Shown: positions 1 through 8,018 of the stretch, in pieces
Layout of the letters: each line of letters starts with the position of its first letter
Numbering within the stretch: the first letter of the stretch is position 1
Origin: JBKHJZ01 sp046537875
Lineage (GTDB): Bacteria > Actinomycetota > Acidimicrobiia > Acidimicrobiales > VFJN01
Length of the DNA: 31,400 nt
Direction of reading: 5' to 3'
Assembly: GCA_046537875.1 (NCBI GenBank)
Contig: JBKHJZ010000018.1
Coordinates: 1 to 31,400 of the forward strand
Notes under the pieces: model-generated
The model's input: the letters and a program-made list of their open reading frames with translations, nothing else
Told to the model about the DNA's origin: nothing
Database searches by the model: none
Position numbers and translations under genes: made by a program

Positions 1-164
1 TCGTCACCCACGAGATGACCTTCGCCCGCGAGGTCGCCGACCGGGTGGTCATGTTCGACGAGGGCCGGATCATCGAGGAGGCCCCGCCGGGCCGCATGTT
101 CGACGAGCCTCACGAGCAGCGCACCAAGGACTTCCTGCACGCGGTGCTCCACCCGGGCGACTGA
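1..164 (+). CDS. Polar amino-acid ABC transporter ATP-binding protein, C-terminal fragment
   Basis: The gene enters from the left edge, and only the last 53 codons are present, read from base 3 to the TGA at 162-164. The fragment starts at VTHEM, the switch histidine (H-loop) motif that follows Walker B in ABC ATPases. It continues with the VADRVVMFDEG-type strand and an ending of the form EAPPGRMFDEP...RTKDFL. This ending is typical of the GlnQ/HisP/ArtP family, which energises uptake of glutamine, glutamate, arginine or histidine through an inner-membrane permease. Substrate cannot be told from the tail. The Walker A, signature and Walker B motifs lie outside the window. The next gene has its own apparent promoter, so this is probably the end of a transporter operon. 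Confidence 0.88.
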   Translation, partial: VTHEMTFAREVADRVVMFDEGRIIEEAPPGRMFDEPHEQRTKDFLHAVLHPGD

Positions 165-194
165 GAGCCCCGACGGACGGCCTGGGTCGGCCGC

Positions 195-207
195 TACCGT
201 CGTCTCT
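195..207 (+). promoter_or_regulatory. Apparent -10 element of a leaderless promoter
   Basis: TACCGT at 195-200 is followed by exactly seven bases and then the GTG start at 208, with no Shine-Dalgarno sequence between. This is the expected layout of a leaderless mRNA starting on its initiator codon. No convincing -35 is visible. The same layout is seen before the nucleoside hydrolase at 4161. Confidence 0.45.
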
Positions 208-1029
208 GTGAGCCTGCACCGGCTGGGCCCCGACGCACCTCTCGGAGCGGTCACCGCCTCGCTCGACGAGCACGGCTACGCCCTCGTGGAAGGGGTACTC
301 GCCCGCGACGACGTCGCCCGGCGCGCGGCCGCCCTGGACGATCTGTTCGCGGCCACGCCCACCGGCCGCAACGCCTTCGAGGGCTACCGCACCCGGCGCA
401 TCTACGCCGTGTTCGCCAAGACGCGGGCGTTCGACGACCTCGCCGTGCACCCGCTGCTCACCGGCGCGCTCCGCCACGTGCTCGGCGAGCATCATCAGTT
501 CTCGGCGCCGGTGGCGCTGCGCATCGGCCCCGGCGAGGCCGCGCAGGTGCTGCACCGGGACGAGGACATCTACCCGCTCCCCCGCCCCCACCCGCCGGTG
601 GTGCTCAACAGCATGTGGGCGTTGTGCGACTTCACCGCCGAGAACGGCGCCACCCGCCTGGTGCCGGGCAGCCACCGCTGGCCGGCCGACGGCGACGACC
701 GCTGGCCCGGCGAGTCCGAGGCTGTGGCCGCCGAGATGCCCGCGGGGTCGGTCCTCCTGTACCAGGGCGGTCTGTGGCACGGCGGCGGCGCCAACACCAC
801 CGACCGGCCGCGGCCGGGGCTCCTGCTCGAGTACGTCGTGTCGTGGCTGCGACCGCAGGAGACCCAGCTGCTCGCCGTCCCGCCCGAGGTCGTGGGCGAG
901 CTGCCGGAACGGCTCCAGGAGCTGCTCGGCTACAACGTGCACCCACCGTTCCTCGGCTACGTCGACGGGCGCCACCCCCGGCGCGTCCTGGATTCGCAGT
1001 CGCCGTCGGCAGGGTCCGTCGCGCCATGA
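208..1029 (+). CDS. Phytanoyl-CoA dioxygenase (PhyH) family Fe(II)/2-oxoglutarate oxygenase
   Basis: A 273-residue protein of usual PhyH length. These cytoplasmic enzymes use Fe(II), 2-oxoglutarate and O2 to hydroxylate substrates such as acyl-CoAs or small metabolites. The iron-binding facial triad is visible: H116-R-D118 (HxD) and the distal H191 in LWHGGGAN. A following arginine (R200 or R202, in DRPRPG) would bind the 2-oxoglutarate carboxylate. The N-terminal EHGYALVEGVL segment is the usual first strand of the family. The GTG at 208 was chosen because a -10 element sits 7 nt upstream and the family fold begins directly after it. The stop lies 7 nt before the next start, so it is probably co-transcribed with the DUF885 gene. 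The substrate cannot be deduced. Confidence 0.85.
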   Translation: MSLHRLGPDAPLGAVTASLDEHGYALVEGVLARDDVARRAAALDDLFAATPTGRNAFEGYRTRRIYAVFAKTRAFDDLAVHPLLTGALRHVLGEHHQFSAPVALRIGPGEAAQVLHRDEDIYPLPRPHPPVVLNSMWALCDFTAENGATRLVPGSHRWPADGDDRWPGESEAVAAEMPAGSVLLYQGGLWHGGGANTTDRPRPGLLLEYVVSWLRPQETQLLAVPPEVVGELPERLQELLGYNVHPPFLGYVDGRHPRRVLDSQSPSAGSVAP

Positions 1030-1036
1030 TGACGGA

Positions 1037-2761
1037 ATGAGCGCCAGCGACGACCTCCACGCCATCTGCGACGAGTACTGGGAGACCACCCTCGAGGCGA
1101 GCCCGCTGTTCGCCAGCTTCCTCGGCGACCACCGCTACGACGACCGGGCCGACGACCTGACCGCCGCCGCCGAGCAACGCCTCCGCAGCGCCTGGACGGC
1201 GCTGCGCGAACGGGCGGCTGCCGTCGACGCCGACGGGCTCGACGAGACCGACCGCGTCACCCACGCGCTGCTGCTCGACGAGCTCGACGACAACGTCCGG
1301 CGCATCGACCTGCGCCTCGCCGAGCTGGCGTGCGACCAGATGCAGGGTCCCCACGCCGACCTGCTGATCATGGCCGGCCAGCTGCGGGCGCCCGAGCCGG
1401 AGCACGCCCGGATGGCGCTCACCCGCGTGCCGGCCCTGGGGGTCATGCTCGACCAGGCCACCGAGCGGTTCAGGGAGGGCCTCGCCGCCGGCCGCACGCC
1501 GGCCCGCATCAACGTCGAGCGCTCGCTCAGCCAGATCGACAAGTACCTGGCCTCGCCCCTGGAGCGCGACCCGTTCGCCCACCTCGCCGGGCCCGAGGAC
1601 TGGGACGGCACCGACGCGTGGCGGGCGGAGATGACCGAGGCCGTGCGCGACGGGTTGCGGCCCGCGTTCGCCCGCTACCGCGAGGTGCTGGCCGGCGAGC
1701 TGCACACCGTCGCCCGGCCCGACGACCGCCCGGGCCTGTGCTGGCTCGGCGACGACGGCGAGTCCCTCTACCGGGCGCTGGTCGAGCTGCACACCGGCCT
1801 GCCGCTGACCGCAGACGAGCTGCACGAGGCCGGCCTGGCCGAGGTCACGGGGACGTTGCCCGAGGAGTTCGCCTCGGTCGGCGAGCGCCAGTTCGGCACG
1901 GCCGAGTTGCCGGCGATCTTCTCCCGGCTGCTCGACGACCAGGAGCTGCGCTACCGCGACGCCGACGAGATCCTCGAGCACGCCCGCACCTGCCTCGACG
2001 CCGCCCGGGCGGCGATCGGCGACTGGTTCGGCATCCTGCCGCAGGCGCCGTGCGTGCTCACCCCGGTGCCCGACTACCTGGCGGCCGACGCACCGGCCGC
2101 CTACTACACGCCCCCGGCGCCCGACGGCAGCCGCCCCGGCGAGTACCACGTCAACCTCCACGACCCGACGGGCCGCGGCCGGGCCGAGACCGCGTCGATC
2201 GCGTACCACGAGGCCATCCCGGGCCACCACCTGCAGCTGGCGATCGCCTCCGAGCGCACCGACCTCCCGGCGTTCCGCCGCCTGTCGTTCCGCCACACCG
2301 CGTTCGTCGAGGGCTGGGCGCTCTACACCGAGCGGCTCGCCGACGAGATGGGGCTGTACCCGAGCGAGCTCGACCGCCTGGGCATGCTCACCAGCGACGC
2401 CTGGCGGGCCTGCCGCCTGGTGGTCGACACCGGCCTGCACGCCCGGGGCTGGAGCCGCGCCCGGGCGATCGAGTTCATGGTCGAGCACGCCCCGCTCAAC
2501 CACGACGAGATCGTGGTGGAGGTCGACCGCTACATCGGCATGCCCGGCCAGGCCCTCGCCTACAAGGTCGGCCAGCACGAGATCCTGCGCCTGCGCGAGC
2601 AGGCGCGTCGGGCGCTGGGTGACCGCTTCGACATCCGGGCCTTCCACGATGCCGTGCTGGGCGCCGCCACGGTCAGCCTCCCGGTGCTCGGGGCCAACGT
2701 CGGCGCCTGGCTCGACAACGCCGCAAATTCCGCGACTGGGGGCCACTCAACGCAGCAATAA
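1037..2761 (+). CDS. DUF885 family protein, probable metallopeptidase
   Basis: A 574-residue protein of the normal DUF885 length (PF05960), with no signal peptide, so cytoplasmic. It carries a zincin-like motif HEAIPGHH with H391, E392 and the family's characteristic second pair H397-H398. A downstream EGWALYTERL segment contains E425, which would be the third zinc ligand. The C-terminal part ends in the MPGQALAYKVG block typical of the family. The family looks like gluzincin peptidases, but physiological substrates are mostly unknown. The ATG at 1037 lies only 7 nt after the dioxygenase stop and has only a weak GACGGA upstream, which suggests translational coupling. The name is secure; the biochemical role is inferred. 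Confidence 0.88.
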   Translation: MSASDDLHAICDEYWETTLEASPLFASFLGDHRYDDRADDLTAAAEQRLRSAWTALRERAAAVDADGLDETDRVTHALLLDELDDNVRRIDLRLAELACDQMQGPHADLLIMAGQLRAPEPEHARMALTRVPALGVMLDQATERFREGLAAGRTPARINVERSLSQIDKYLASPLERDPFAHLAGPEDWDGTDAWRAEMTEAVRDGLRPAFARYREVLAGELHTVARPDDRPGLCWLGDDGESLYRALVELHTGLPLTADELHEAGLAEVTGTLPEEFASVGERQFGTAELPAIFSRLLDDQELRYRDADEILEHARTCLDAARAAIGDWFGILPQAPCVLTPVPDYLAADAPAAYYTPPAPDGSRPGEYHVNLHDPTGRGRAETASIAYHEAIPGHHLQLAIASERTDLPAFRRLSFRHTAFVEGWALYTERLADEMGLYPSELDRLGMLTSDAWRACRLVVDTGLHARGWSRARAIEFMVEHAPLNHDEIVVEVDRYIGMPGQALAYKVGQHEILRLREQARRALGDRFDIRAFHDAVLGAATVSLPVLGANVGAWLDNAANSATGGHSTQQ

Positions 2762-2776
2762 GTCACATACGGTGAC
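2762..2776. promoter_or_regulatory. Interrupted palindrome overlapping a -10 element before the YibE/F gene
   Basis: GTCAC at 2762-2766 and GTGAC at 2772-2776 form inverted arms around ATACG. The spacer and right arm contain TACGGT (2768-2773), a plausible -10 hexamer lying 34 nt before the ATG at 2808. An operator overlapping the promoter is possible. The arms are short, so this could be chance. Confidence 0.3.
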
Positions 2777-2807
2777 ATCCGGGTGGCGAATCCTCGGGGA
2801 GGACGGC

Positions 2808-4085
2808 ATGGGACGGTGGTCGGGGCGACCCGGGAAGCAGCTCGTGACCGGCGTCAGCATCGTGGGGGCGCTCGCCGTCCTGGCGCTCATCGGCCTCTGG
2901 CCCCGGGGGTCGGCGCCCGACCTGGACGGCCGGCCCAACGACTATGTCGACGCCACGGTCACCAGCGTCGACGAGGGCACGTGCGGCGGGCTGGCGGCCA
3001 CGCCGTGCCAGATCGCGACCGCCCGCCTCACCTCCGGGCCCGACGAGGGGAACGTCGTCGAGTTCCGGGCGACGGCGCAATCCGACGCCCCTTCCCTCGG
3101 TGAGGGGTCCGAGGTGGTCCTCCTCGACGTCCCGGGCAACCCGAGCGACTACCGCTACTCGTTCGCCGACGTCCAGCGCGAGCGGCCACTGGTCTGGCTC
3201 GCCGCCATCTTCGTGGCCCTCGTCGTCATGCTCGGTCGCTGGCAGGGTGCCCGGGCCCTGGTGGGGCTGGTGGGCGCCGGGGCCGTGCTGGTCGCGTTCG
3301 TCGTGCCGGCGCTGTTGCACGACCGGCCAGCGCTGCCCGTGGCCCTGGCCGGTGCGATCCTCATCGCCTTCGTGGTCCTCTACCTGGCACACGGTGTGAC
3401 CCTGTCGACGACCGTCGCGCTCGCCGGCAGCATCATCGCCCTTGCGCTCACCGCGGTCGGCGCCGTCGCGGTGGCCGCGTTCGCCGAGCTCAGCGGCCTC
3501 GCCGACCAGAACGCCGAGATCCTGCGGCTCACCGCGGCGTCGCTCGACATGCGCGGCCTGCTGATCGCCGGCATCGTGATCGGTGTCATCGGCGTGCTCG
3601 GCGACGTGACGATCAGGCAGGTGACGACCGTCGCTGCGATCCGGCGTGCCAACCCCGGCCTGTCGCCGCGGCTGCTCTACCACGGGGCCCTGCAGGTGGG
3701 GCGCGACCACATGACCGCCACGGTCAGCACGCTGGTGCTCGCCTACGCCGGCGCCTCGCTGCCGCTGATCCTGTTCTTCACCCAGGGGCAACCGGTGGGG
3801 CGGCTGCTCACGAGCGAGCTGATCTCGGTCGAGATCGTCCGGATCCTCGTCGGCTCCATCGCCCTGGTCGCGTCCGTGCCGATCACCACCGCGCTCGCCT
3901 CGGTGGTGATCGGACCCGGCGACGACGGCCGCGAGCTGCCCCTGCACGACCGCGCCCCGGCCATCCGTGCCCACCACCGGCGCCCGGCGCCGGCCGTCGC
4001 CGGCGCCGGGCGGGCCCTCGCCTCGCGCATGCGGCGGCACGGTCCCGCGTGGATCCAGGTCAGACCCAGCGAACGGCCCGGGTGA
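2808..4085 (+). CDS. YibE/F family multipass membrane protein
   Basis: A 425-residue integral membrane protein of the YibE/F family (PF07907), whose function is unproven. An N-terminal helix (about residues 12-30) leads to a probably external domain (35-125) with two cysteines, C59 and C67. About seven further hydrophobic helices follow (127-143, 149-170, 175-195, 200-225, 249-268, 304-324, 342-368). Family-typical segments are HGVTLSTTVALAG, LGDVTIRQV and GRDHMTATVSTLVLAY. The ATG at 2808 was chosen because GGGGAGGAC precedes it at good spacing and the first helix follows; the open frame extends upstream into DUF885 but has no start of this quality there. The last ~50 residues are a basic Arg/Pro/Ala tail, encoded partly by a perfect 14-bp hairpin, and look non-conserved. 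Confidence 0.87.
   Translation: MGRWSGRPGKQLVTGVSIVGALAVLALIGLWPRGSAPDLDGRPNDYVDATVTSVDEGTCGGLAATPCQIATARLTSGPDEGNVVEFRATAQSDAPSLGEGSEVVLLDVPGNPSDYRYSFADVQRERPLVWLAAIFVALVVMLGRWQGARALVGLVGAGAVLVAFVVPALLHDRPALPVALAGAILIAFVVLYLAHGVTLSTTVALAGSIIALALTAVGAVAVAAFAELSGLADQNAEILRLTAASLDMRGLLIAGIVIGVIGVLGDVTIRQVTTVAAIRRANPGLSPRLLYHGALQVGRDHMTATVSTLVLAYAGASLPLILFFTQGQPVGRLLTSELISVEIVRILVGSIALVASVPITTALASVVIGPGDDGRELPLHDRAPAIRAHHRRPAPAVAGAGRALASRMRRHGPAWIQVRPSERPG
3981..4012. repeat. Perfect 14-bp GC hairpin with a 4-nt loop inside the YibE/F tail codons
   Basis: CGCCCGGCGCCGGC at 3981-3994 is exactly complementary to 3999-4012 across a CGTC loop. The hairpin lies about 70 nt before the stop codon of the YibE/F gene. 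No T-tract follows, so it is not a classical intrinsic terminator, although high-GC actinobacteria often lack the tract. Confidence 0.6.
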
Positions 4086-4147
4086 GCGACCGCCGGCCCC
4101 ATCCGGTGCGCGACCGCGTGGCCGACGGCGCCGGCTCGCGGGTGACC

Positions 4148-4160
4148 TAGCGTCCGGCCC
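4148..4160 (+). promoter_or_regulatory. Apparent -10 element of a leaderless promoter
   Basis: TAGCGT at 4148-4153 is followed by seven bases and the GTG start at 4161. There is no Shine-Dalgarno sequence. The spacing is identical to that of the element before the dioxygenase gene at 208. No clear -35 is present. Confidence 0.45.
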
Positions 4161-5249
4161 GTGCGGCTCCTGGCGGACACCGACACGGGCATCGACGACG
4201 CCTTGGCGCTGCTCTGGCTCGCCGGCCGCAGCGACGTCGACCTGGTGGCCGTCCACGCCACCCACGGGAACTGCGCGACCGGCCAGGCGGCCGCCAACGC
4301 CCGGTACGTGCTCGACCTGGCAGGACGCGACGACGTCCCGGTGATCGCCGGGCGGCCCGGCCCGCTGAGCGGGTCGTCGCGCCCCCGCTCGGGCGTGCAC
4401 GGGCTCGACGGGCTCGGCGACCGCGGCCTGGCCCCGGACCCGTGGCCCCCCGCCCCACCGGGCGAGGACGCGGTCGCCGACCTGCTCCGCCGGGCCGAGG
4501 CGGAGGCCGGCGAGCTGGACCTGCTCGCCCTCGGACCGCTCACCAACCTCGGAGCAGCGCTGCGCAGCGAGCCGGGGCTGCTCGCCGCCTTCCGCTCGCT
4601 CACGATCGTGGGCGGGACGGGCATCGAGACGGCCGGAACCGGTGCCGACCCGGGCCCCACGGGCGTCACCGATCGTTCGGCCGCCGAGCCGGGTGGGGCC
4701 GGCATCGACGACGACGCGGCTCGCCCAGCCGCCCCGGCTCCCCCGGCTCCTCCGCCGCGGGACACCAACACCGTCCACGATCCCGAGGCGGCACGGCTGG
4801 TGGCCGCCGCCACTGGCACGCCCGTGACGATGGTCGGCCTCGACATCACGCTCGCCGTCGCCACCACCACCGCCGGCCCGGGCCGCCTCGCGCGCCTGGC
4901 GACAGCCACCAGCCCGGCCGGGCGACTCGCCGGCACCATCGCCAGCGCCTACGTCGAGGCCGTCGAGGCCCGGCGCGGGACCCGCAGCCTGCCGCTGCAC
5001 GATCCGGTGGCGGCCATGGTGTGCGTCGGGGCCGACATCGGCGCCACGTTCGCGTGGGGACGGGCCGCGGTGGTGGGACCGCCGGGCGAGGAGCGGACGA
5101 TCGTCACCGCCGACGCGGTGGACGGGCCCGCCCCGGGAGCGGCCGCGTCCGGGCGCCGCACCCGGGCGCTGACGGCCGCCGACCCGGTCGCCGTGGCCGA
5201 CGAGCTGGTCGGCGCCCTGGTCGGACCCTCGCCGCCCGACCGGACCTGA
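4161..5249 (+). CDS. Inosine-uridine preferring nucleoside hydrolase family protein
   Basis: A 362-residue protein of the IU-nucleoside hydrolase family, which cleaves the N-glycosidic bond of ribonucleosides to give ribose and base in purine or pyrimidine salvage. The calcium and ribose-binding signature DTDTGIDDA is at residues 6-14 (D6, D8, D12, D13); most relatives have DTDPGIDD. The C-terminal HDP motif (H280, D281) supplies the histidine and aspartate of the active site. DLLALGPLTNLGAAL and SLTIVGG are family strands. Between that strand and NTVHDPEAARLV there is an unusual acidic then Pro/Ala-rich insertion (about residues 160-198), where relatives have a short loop. The insertion sits next to the substrate pocket and may alter specificity. 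The GTG start is supported by the -10 element 7 nt upstream. Confidence 0.87.
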   Translation: MRLLADTDTGIDDALALLWLAGRSDVDLVAVHATHGNCATGQAAANARYVLDLAGRDDVPVIAGRPGPLSGSSRPRSGVHGLDGLGDRGLAPDPWPPAPPGEDAVADLLRRAEAEAGELDLLALGPLTNLGAALRSEPGLLAAFRSLTIVGGTGIETAGTGADPGPTGVTDRSAAEPGGAGIDDDAARPAAPAPPAPPPRDTNTVHDPEAARLVAAATGTPVTMVGLDITLAVATTTAGPGRLARLATATSPAGRLAGTIASAYVEAVEARRGTRSLPLHDPVAAMVCVGADIGATFAWGRAAVVGPPGEERTIVTADAVDGPAPGAAASGRRTRALTAADPVAVADELVGALVGPSPPDRT

Positions 5250-5316
5250 TCGCCGACGGGCGACCGGCCGCCAGACGACCGGGAACCGGACACCAGGCCT
5301 CGGGAACCGTTCGTCG

Positions 5317-6303
5317 TCAGGTCACCGGGAACGGCGGCTGCCACCACCACGGGGTGTCCGACGGCTCGACCGACGCCAGCCACTTGACCCACCAGAAGCC
5401 CCGGCGGCCCGGCGCCACCAGGCGGGCCGGGGCCCCGTGGCCGGGCGACAGGGGGTCGCCCCCCACCGCCGTCGTCACGAGGAGCCGCCCGGCGTCGCCA
5501 CCGGGGAGTCGCCGGGCGTAGCCGGTGACCGACCGGACCTCGAGGCTGCGCCCCACGGCGGCCCCGGAGGCGGCGAGGAGCGTGTCGACCCCGACCCCGG
5601 ACCAGCGTTGGTGCGCGTACCAGCCGCCGGTGCAGTCGAGGGTGGCGAGCATCTCGCGGCCACGCTCGTCGACCAGCCCCTCGAGCTCGGCCAGCGACCA
5701 GAGCCGCCCGGCCACGGCAAGGCGCCAACCGTCGCCGTCGACCACGGGCACCTCGTCGTTCAGCCACTGGGTGACCGGCATGGCGGCGGGGTCGTACGAG
5801 CCGCGCTCCAGCGACCGCGTGAACCGGCCGCTGGCGTGCGGAAGCGCCACGGTCGCCACCGCCGAGGCCCCAACCACCAGGCCACCCCGCAGCACCGCCC
5901 GCCGCCCGAGGTCGGCGCGCCGCACCCGCACCGGTCGGGACACCACGTGCCACGCGGCGAGGGGCACGGCCACCAGGGCGGCGCCCACGTGCACCTGCTG
6001 GACGAGCAGGGGGCCGAGGTCGCGGGCGCCGGCCCGGTGGGCGAACCCGGTGACGAGCGCCGCCCCGACCGCCACGGCCAGCGCCAGCGACGGCGCTCCA
6101 GCGGCCGCGCCACGACGCGCCAGCCCCCGCCTGCTGATGGCCGACTTCCACGGGGTGAGCGCCACCACGGCGATGGCCGCGGTCCCGTGGGCGAGGGTCG
6201 GCCACCGGTTCCACCCCGAGCCCACGGCGTACATCCCGGCACCGCTCACGACTGCGACGAGCAGGAGCAGGAGCAGCGCCAGGTTGGTGCGGCGCGTCGC
6301 CAC
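5317..6303 (-). CDS. Membrane-anchored molybdopterin-dependent oxidoreductase (sulfite oxidase fold)
   Basis: A 328-residue protein in two parts. Residues 1-125 form about four transmembrane helices (8-28, 38-52, 72-88, 98-121) carrying His39, His89, His105 and His119, a layout like heme-b membrane anchors. After these comes G-R-R-A-V-L-R with a hydrophobic stretch (134-154), resembling a Tat signal placed on the last membrane segment. Residues 160-328 match the sulfite oxidase/MsrP molybdopterin domain: C224 in LDCTGGW is the expected molybdenum-ligating cysteine, and GDPLSPGHGAPARLV and GFWWVKWL are typical. The domain is probably outside the membrane. There is no dimerisation domain. The GTG at 6303 was chosen as the only start before helix 1; its stop-to-start distance from the upstream lyase gene is 26 nt, so co-transcription is likely. 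Substrate unknown. Confidence 0.82.
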   Translation of the reverse strand: MATRRTNLALLLLLLVAVVSGAGMYAVGSGWNRWPTLAHGTAAIAVVALTPWKSAISRRGLARRGAAAGAPSLALAVAVGAALVTGFAHRAGARDLGPLLVQQVHVGAALVAVPLAAWHVVSRPVRVRRADLGRRAVLRGGLVVGASAVATVALPHASGRFTRSLERGSYDPAAMPVTQWLNDEVPVVDGDGWRLAVAGRLWSLAELEGLVDERGREMLATLDCTGGWYAHQRWSGVGVDTLLAASGAAVGRSLEVRSVTGYARRLPGGDAGRLLVTTAVGGDPLSPGHGAPARLVAPGRRGFWWVKWLASVEPSDTPWWWQPPFPVT

Positions 6304-6329
6304 ACCCCCAGGAAACCACGCCGCGCAGG

Positions 6330-7499
6330 TCAGCGGGGCGGGCGGCCGACGATCCGCTCGAACCCGGCGGGATCGGTGACGCCCTCGGTCGCGAGCAGCA
6401 GCACGGTGGCCTCGCCGGGGACGGGGAACGCCTCCCGATGGTCGCTGGTCACGGCCATGAGCCCGGCCAGGGCGGCGGCACCCGTCTCCCCCACGTCGAG
6501 CCCGGCATCGGCCATCGCCCGCAGCGCGACACCGGCACGGTCGTCCTCGATGGCGACGAAGGCGTCGAACCCGGCGACCAGGGCGGGGAGTGCCACGATC
6601 GACGCGAGCCCGCAGTTCATGCCGGCCATGATCGACCGGTGCGGCCCCGGCACCTCGACGACATGGCCGGCGGCGACGGCGGCCGCGACGCACGCGGCGC
6701 CCGCCGGCTCCACCCCGACCAGCACCGGCCCGTCCCCCGGCTCCAACCCCGCGCGCAGGCACGAGGCGGCGGCCGCGCCGAGCGCGCCGACCCCGAGCGG
6801 CACCACCACCAGATCGACGACCCCCGGCGGGTCGAGTGCCGGGACCTGCTCCTCGACCTCGTCGAACAGCGTCGAGTAGCCCTCGATCACCCAGCGGGGC
6901 ACGTCCTCGTACCCGGGCCACGAGGTGTCGGAGACCACGACGCTCTGCGGGCCCTCCATCGCCGCGGCGATGGCCACCGCGTCGTCGAAGGTGCCCGGCT
7001 CGACCACCACCTCGGCACCCTCGGCCGCCAGCGCCTCGATGCGGGCGGGCGCGGTGCCTTCGGGGACCAGGATCGTGGCGTCGAGGCCGAGCCACCGGGC
7101 CACGCGGGCCAGGGCCCGCCCGTGGTTGCCGTCGGTGGCGGTCACCAGCCGCAGCGGCCCCAGGCGGTCGGCGACGATGGCGGCCAGGTCGTCGAGGGAG
7201 TCCCAGGCGGGCTCGCCGCCCAGGCGCTCGCACAGCAGGCGGTACGTCGCCCACGAGGCGCCGAGCACCTTGAACGCCGGCAGGCCCAGGCGCGCCGACT
7301 CGTCCTTGACCAGCACCCGGCCCACGTCGCCGGCCTCGGCCAGCGCCGGCACGTCGCGCAGCGGGGTGGGCCCGTAGCCGGGCAGCCGGCGGTGGAAGTC
7401 GCGCACCTCGGGCCCGGGCCGGGCGGACGCCGGCAGTGGCGACATGTCGTGGTTGACCCACAGCGAGGGTCGACCGGGGGCGGGACGGGGCGCCGGCAT
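6330..7499 (-). CDS. Diaminopropionate ammonia-lyase-like PLP enzyme
   Basis: A 389-residue fold-type II pyridoxal-phosphate enzyme. Diaminopropionate ammonia-lyase converts 2,3-diaminopropionate to pyruvate and two ammonia. Visible family signatures are KDESARLGLPAFKVLGAS (65-82), where K77 is the predicted PLP Schiff-base lysine, and ATDGNHGRA, which binds the cofactor phosphate and ring. Also present are DTSWPGYEDVPRWVIEGY, diagnostic for the DpaL branch as opposed to threonine dehydratase, and a glycine-rich PLGVGALGAA loop. MAGMNCG and ATEGVTDP are also seen. Length agrees with the family (about 400). It lies 21 nt downstream of the flavodoxin-like gene and 26 nt upstream of the molybdoenzyme, so the three may be one transcript, although no metabolic link is obvious. 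A broader ammonia-lyase role on other beta-substituted amino acids remains possible. Confidence 0.84.
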   Translation of the reverse strand: MPAPRPAPGRPSLWVNHDMSPLPASARPGPEVRDFHRRLPGYGPTPLRDVPALAEAGDVGRVLVKDESARLGLPAFKVLGASWATYRLLCERLGGEPAWDSLDDLAAIVADRLGPLRLVTATDGNHGRALARVARWLGLDATILVPEGTAPARIEALAAEGAEVVVEPGTFDDAVAIAAAMEGPQSVVVSDTSWPGYEDVPRWVIEGYSTLFDEVEEQVPALDPPGVVDLVVVPLGVGALGAAAASCLRAGLEPGDGPVLVGVEPAGAACVAAAVAAGHVVEVPGPHRSIMAGMNCGLASIVALPALVAGFDAFVAIEDDRAGVALRAMADAGLDVGETGAAALAGLMAVTSDHREAFPVPGEATVLLLATEGVTDPAGFERIVGRPPR

Positions 7500-7520
7500 G
7501 CCCGAGTTCTACCGCGCGGA

Positions 7521-7973
7521 TCAGGGCATGAGGCCGGCCGCCAACGACGCGCCGAGCTCCCAGCACGCGTCCCGATCGCTCGCGGACGGCTCGCCGATCA
7601 CCGACACCGGCGCCTGGGCGGCCTTCCACTTCAGCCCGGTGGTGATCGTGTCGACGGCCCGCAGGGCGCCGGTGGTGTCGTTGTTGCCGTGGACGTACAC
7701 GCCGAACGGGCGGCCCACCGTGGCGTCGAGACAGGGGTAGTAGATGGTGTCGAAGAAGTGCTTGAGCGCCCCGGACATGTAGCCGAGGTTGGCCGGGGTC
7801 CCGAGCACGTAGCCGTCCGCCTCGAGCACGTCGACCGCGGTGGCGCCCAGCGCTGCGCGGGCCACGACCTCGACCCCCTCGATCTGGGGATCGGTCGCCC
7901 CCTCGCGCACCGCCTCGAACAGCGTGTGCAGCGTGGGAGAGGTCGTGTGGTGCACGATCAGCAACCGGGCCAT
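7521..7973 (-). CDS. Flavodoxin-like / NAD(P)H-dependent FMN reductase family protein
   Basis: A 150-residue single-domain protein with a flavodoxin-like fold. The first strand ARLLIVHHTTSPTLHTL runs straight into the FMN phosphate loop, and GTPANLGYMSGALKHFFDT matches the second FMN-contacting loop of the flavodoxin/WrbA-type families. Such proteins transfer electrons or reduce quinones in the cytosol. The ATG at 7973 was preferred to a start 30 nt further upstream because it places the first beta strand at the N-terminus, as in relatives, and has GGGGG just before it. It appears to be the first gene of a run with the lyase and the molybdoenzyme. The redox partner is unknown. Confidence 0.78.
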   Translation of the reverse strand: MARLLIVHHTTSPTLHTLFEAVREGATDPQIEGVEVVARAALGATAVDVLEADGYVLGTPANLGYMSGALKHFFDTIYYPCLDATVGRPFGVYVHGNNDTTGALRAVDTITTGLKWKAAQAPVSVIGEPSASDRDACWELGASLAAGLMP

Positions 7974-8018
7974 GCCCCCATGCTCACACGCCCACCCGTC
8001 CACGTGGCCCGTCCGGCG

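Noticed and set aside
632..2746. Minus-strand open frame of 704 codons
   Set aside because: Antisense to the DUF885 gene, whose HEAIPGHH motif fixes the plus strand as coding.
2763..5000. Long minus-strand open frame (745 codons) opposite the YibE/F and nucleoside hydrolase genes
   Set aside because: Its composition is Gly/Arg/Asp-rich without domains, and the plus strand has two clear families there; long antisense frames are expected at this GC content.
5250..5316. Possible terminator in the gap between the convergent nucleoside hydrolase and molybdoenzyme genes
   Set aside because: No stem longer than about 5 bp and no T-tract was found.
6304..7629. Fusion of the molybdoenzyme with a further 440 upstream codons in the same frame
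   Set aside because: Those codons are an out-of-frame reading of the diaminopropionate lyase gene; the lyase motifs are intact in the other frame.
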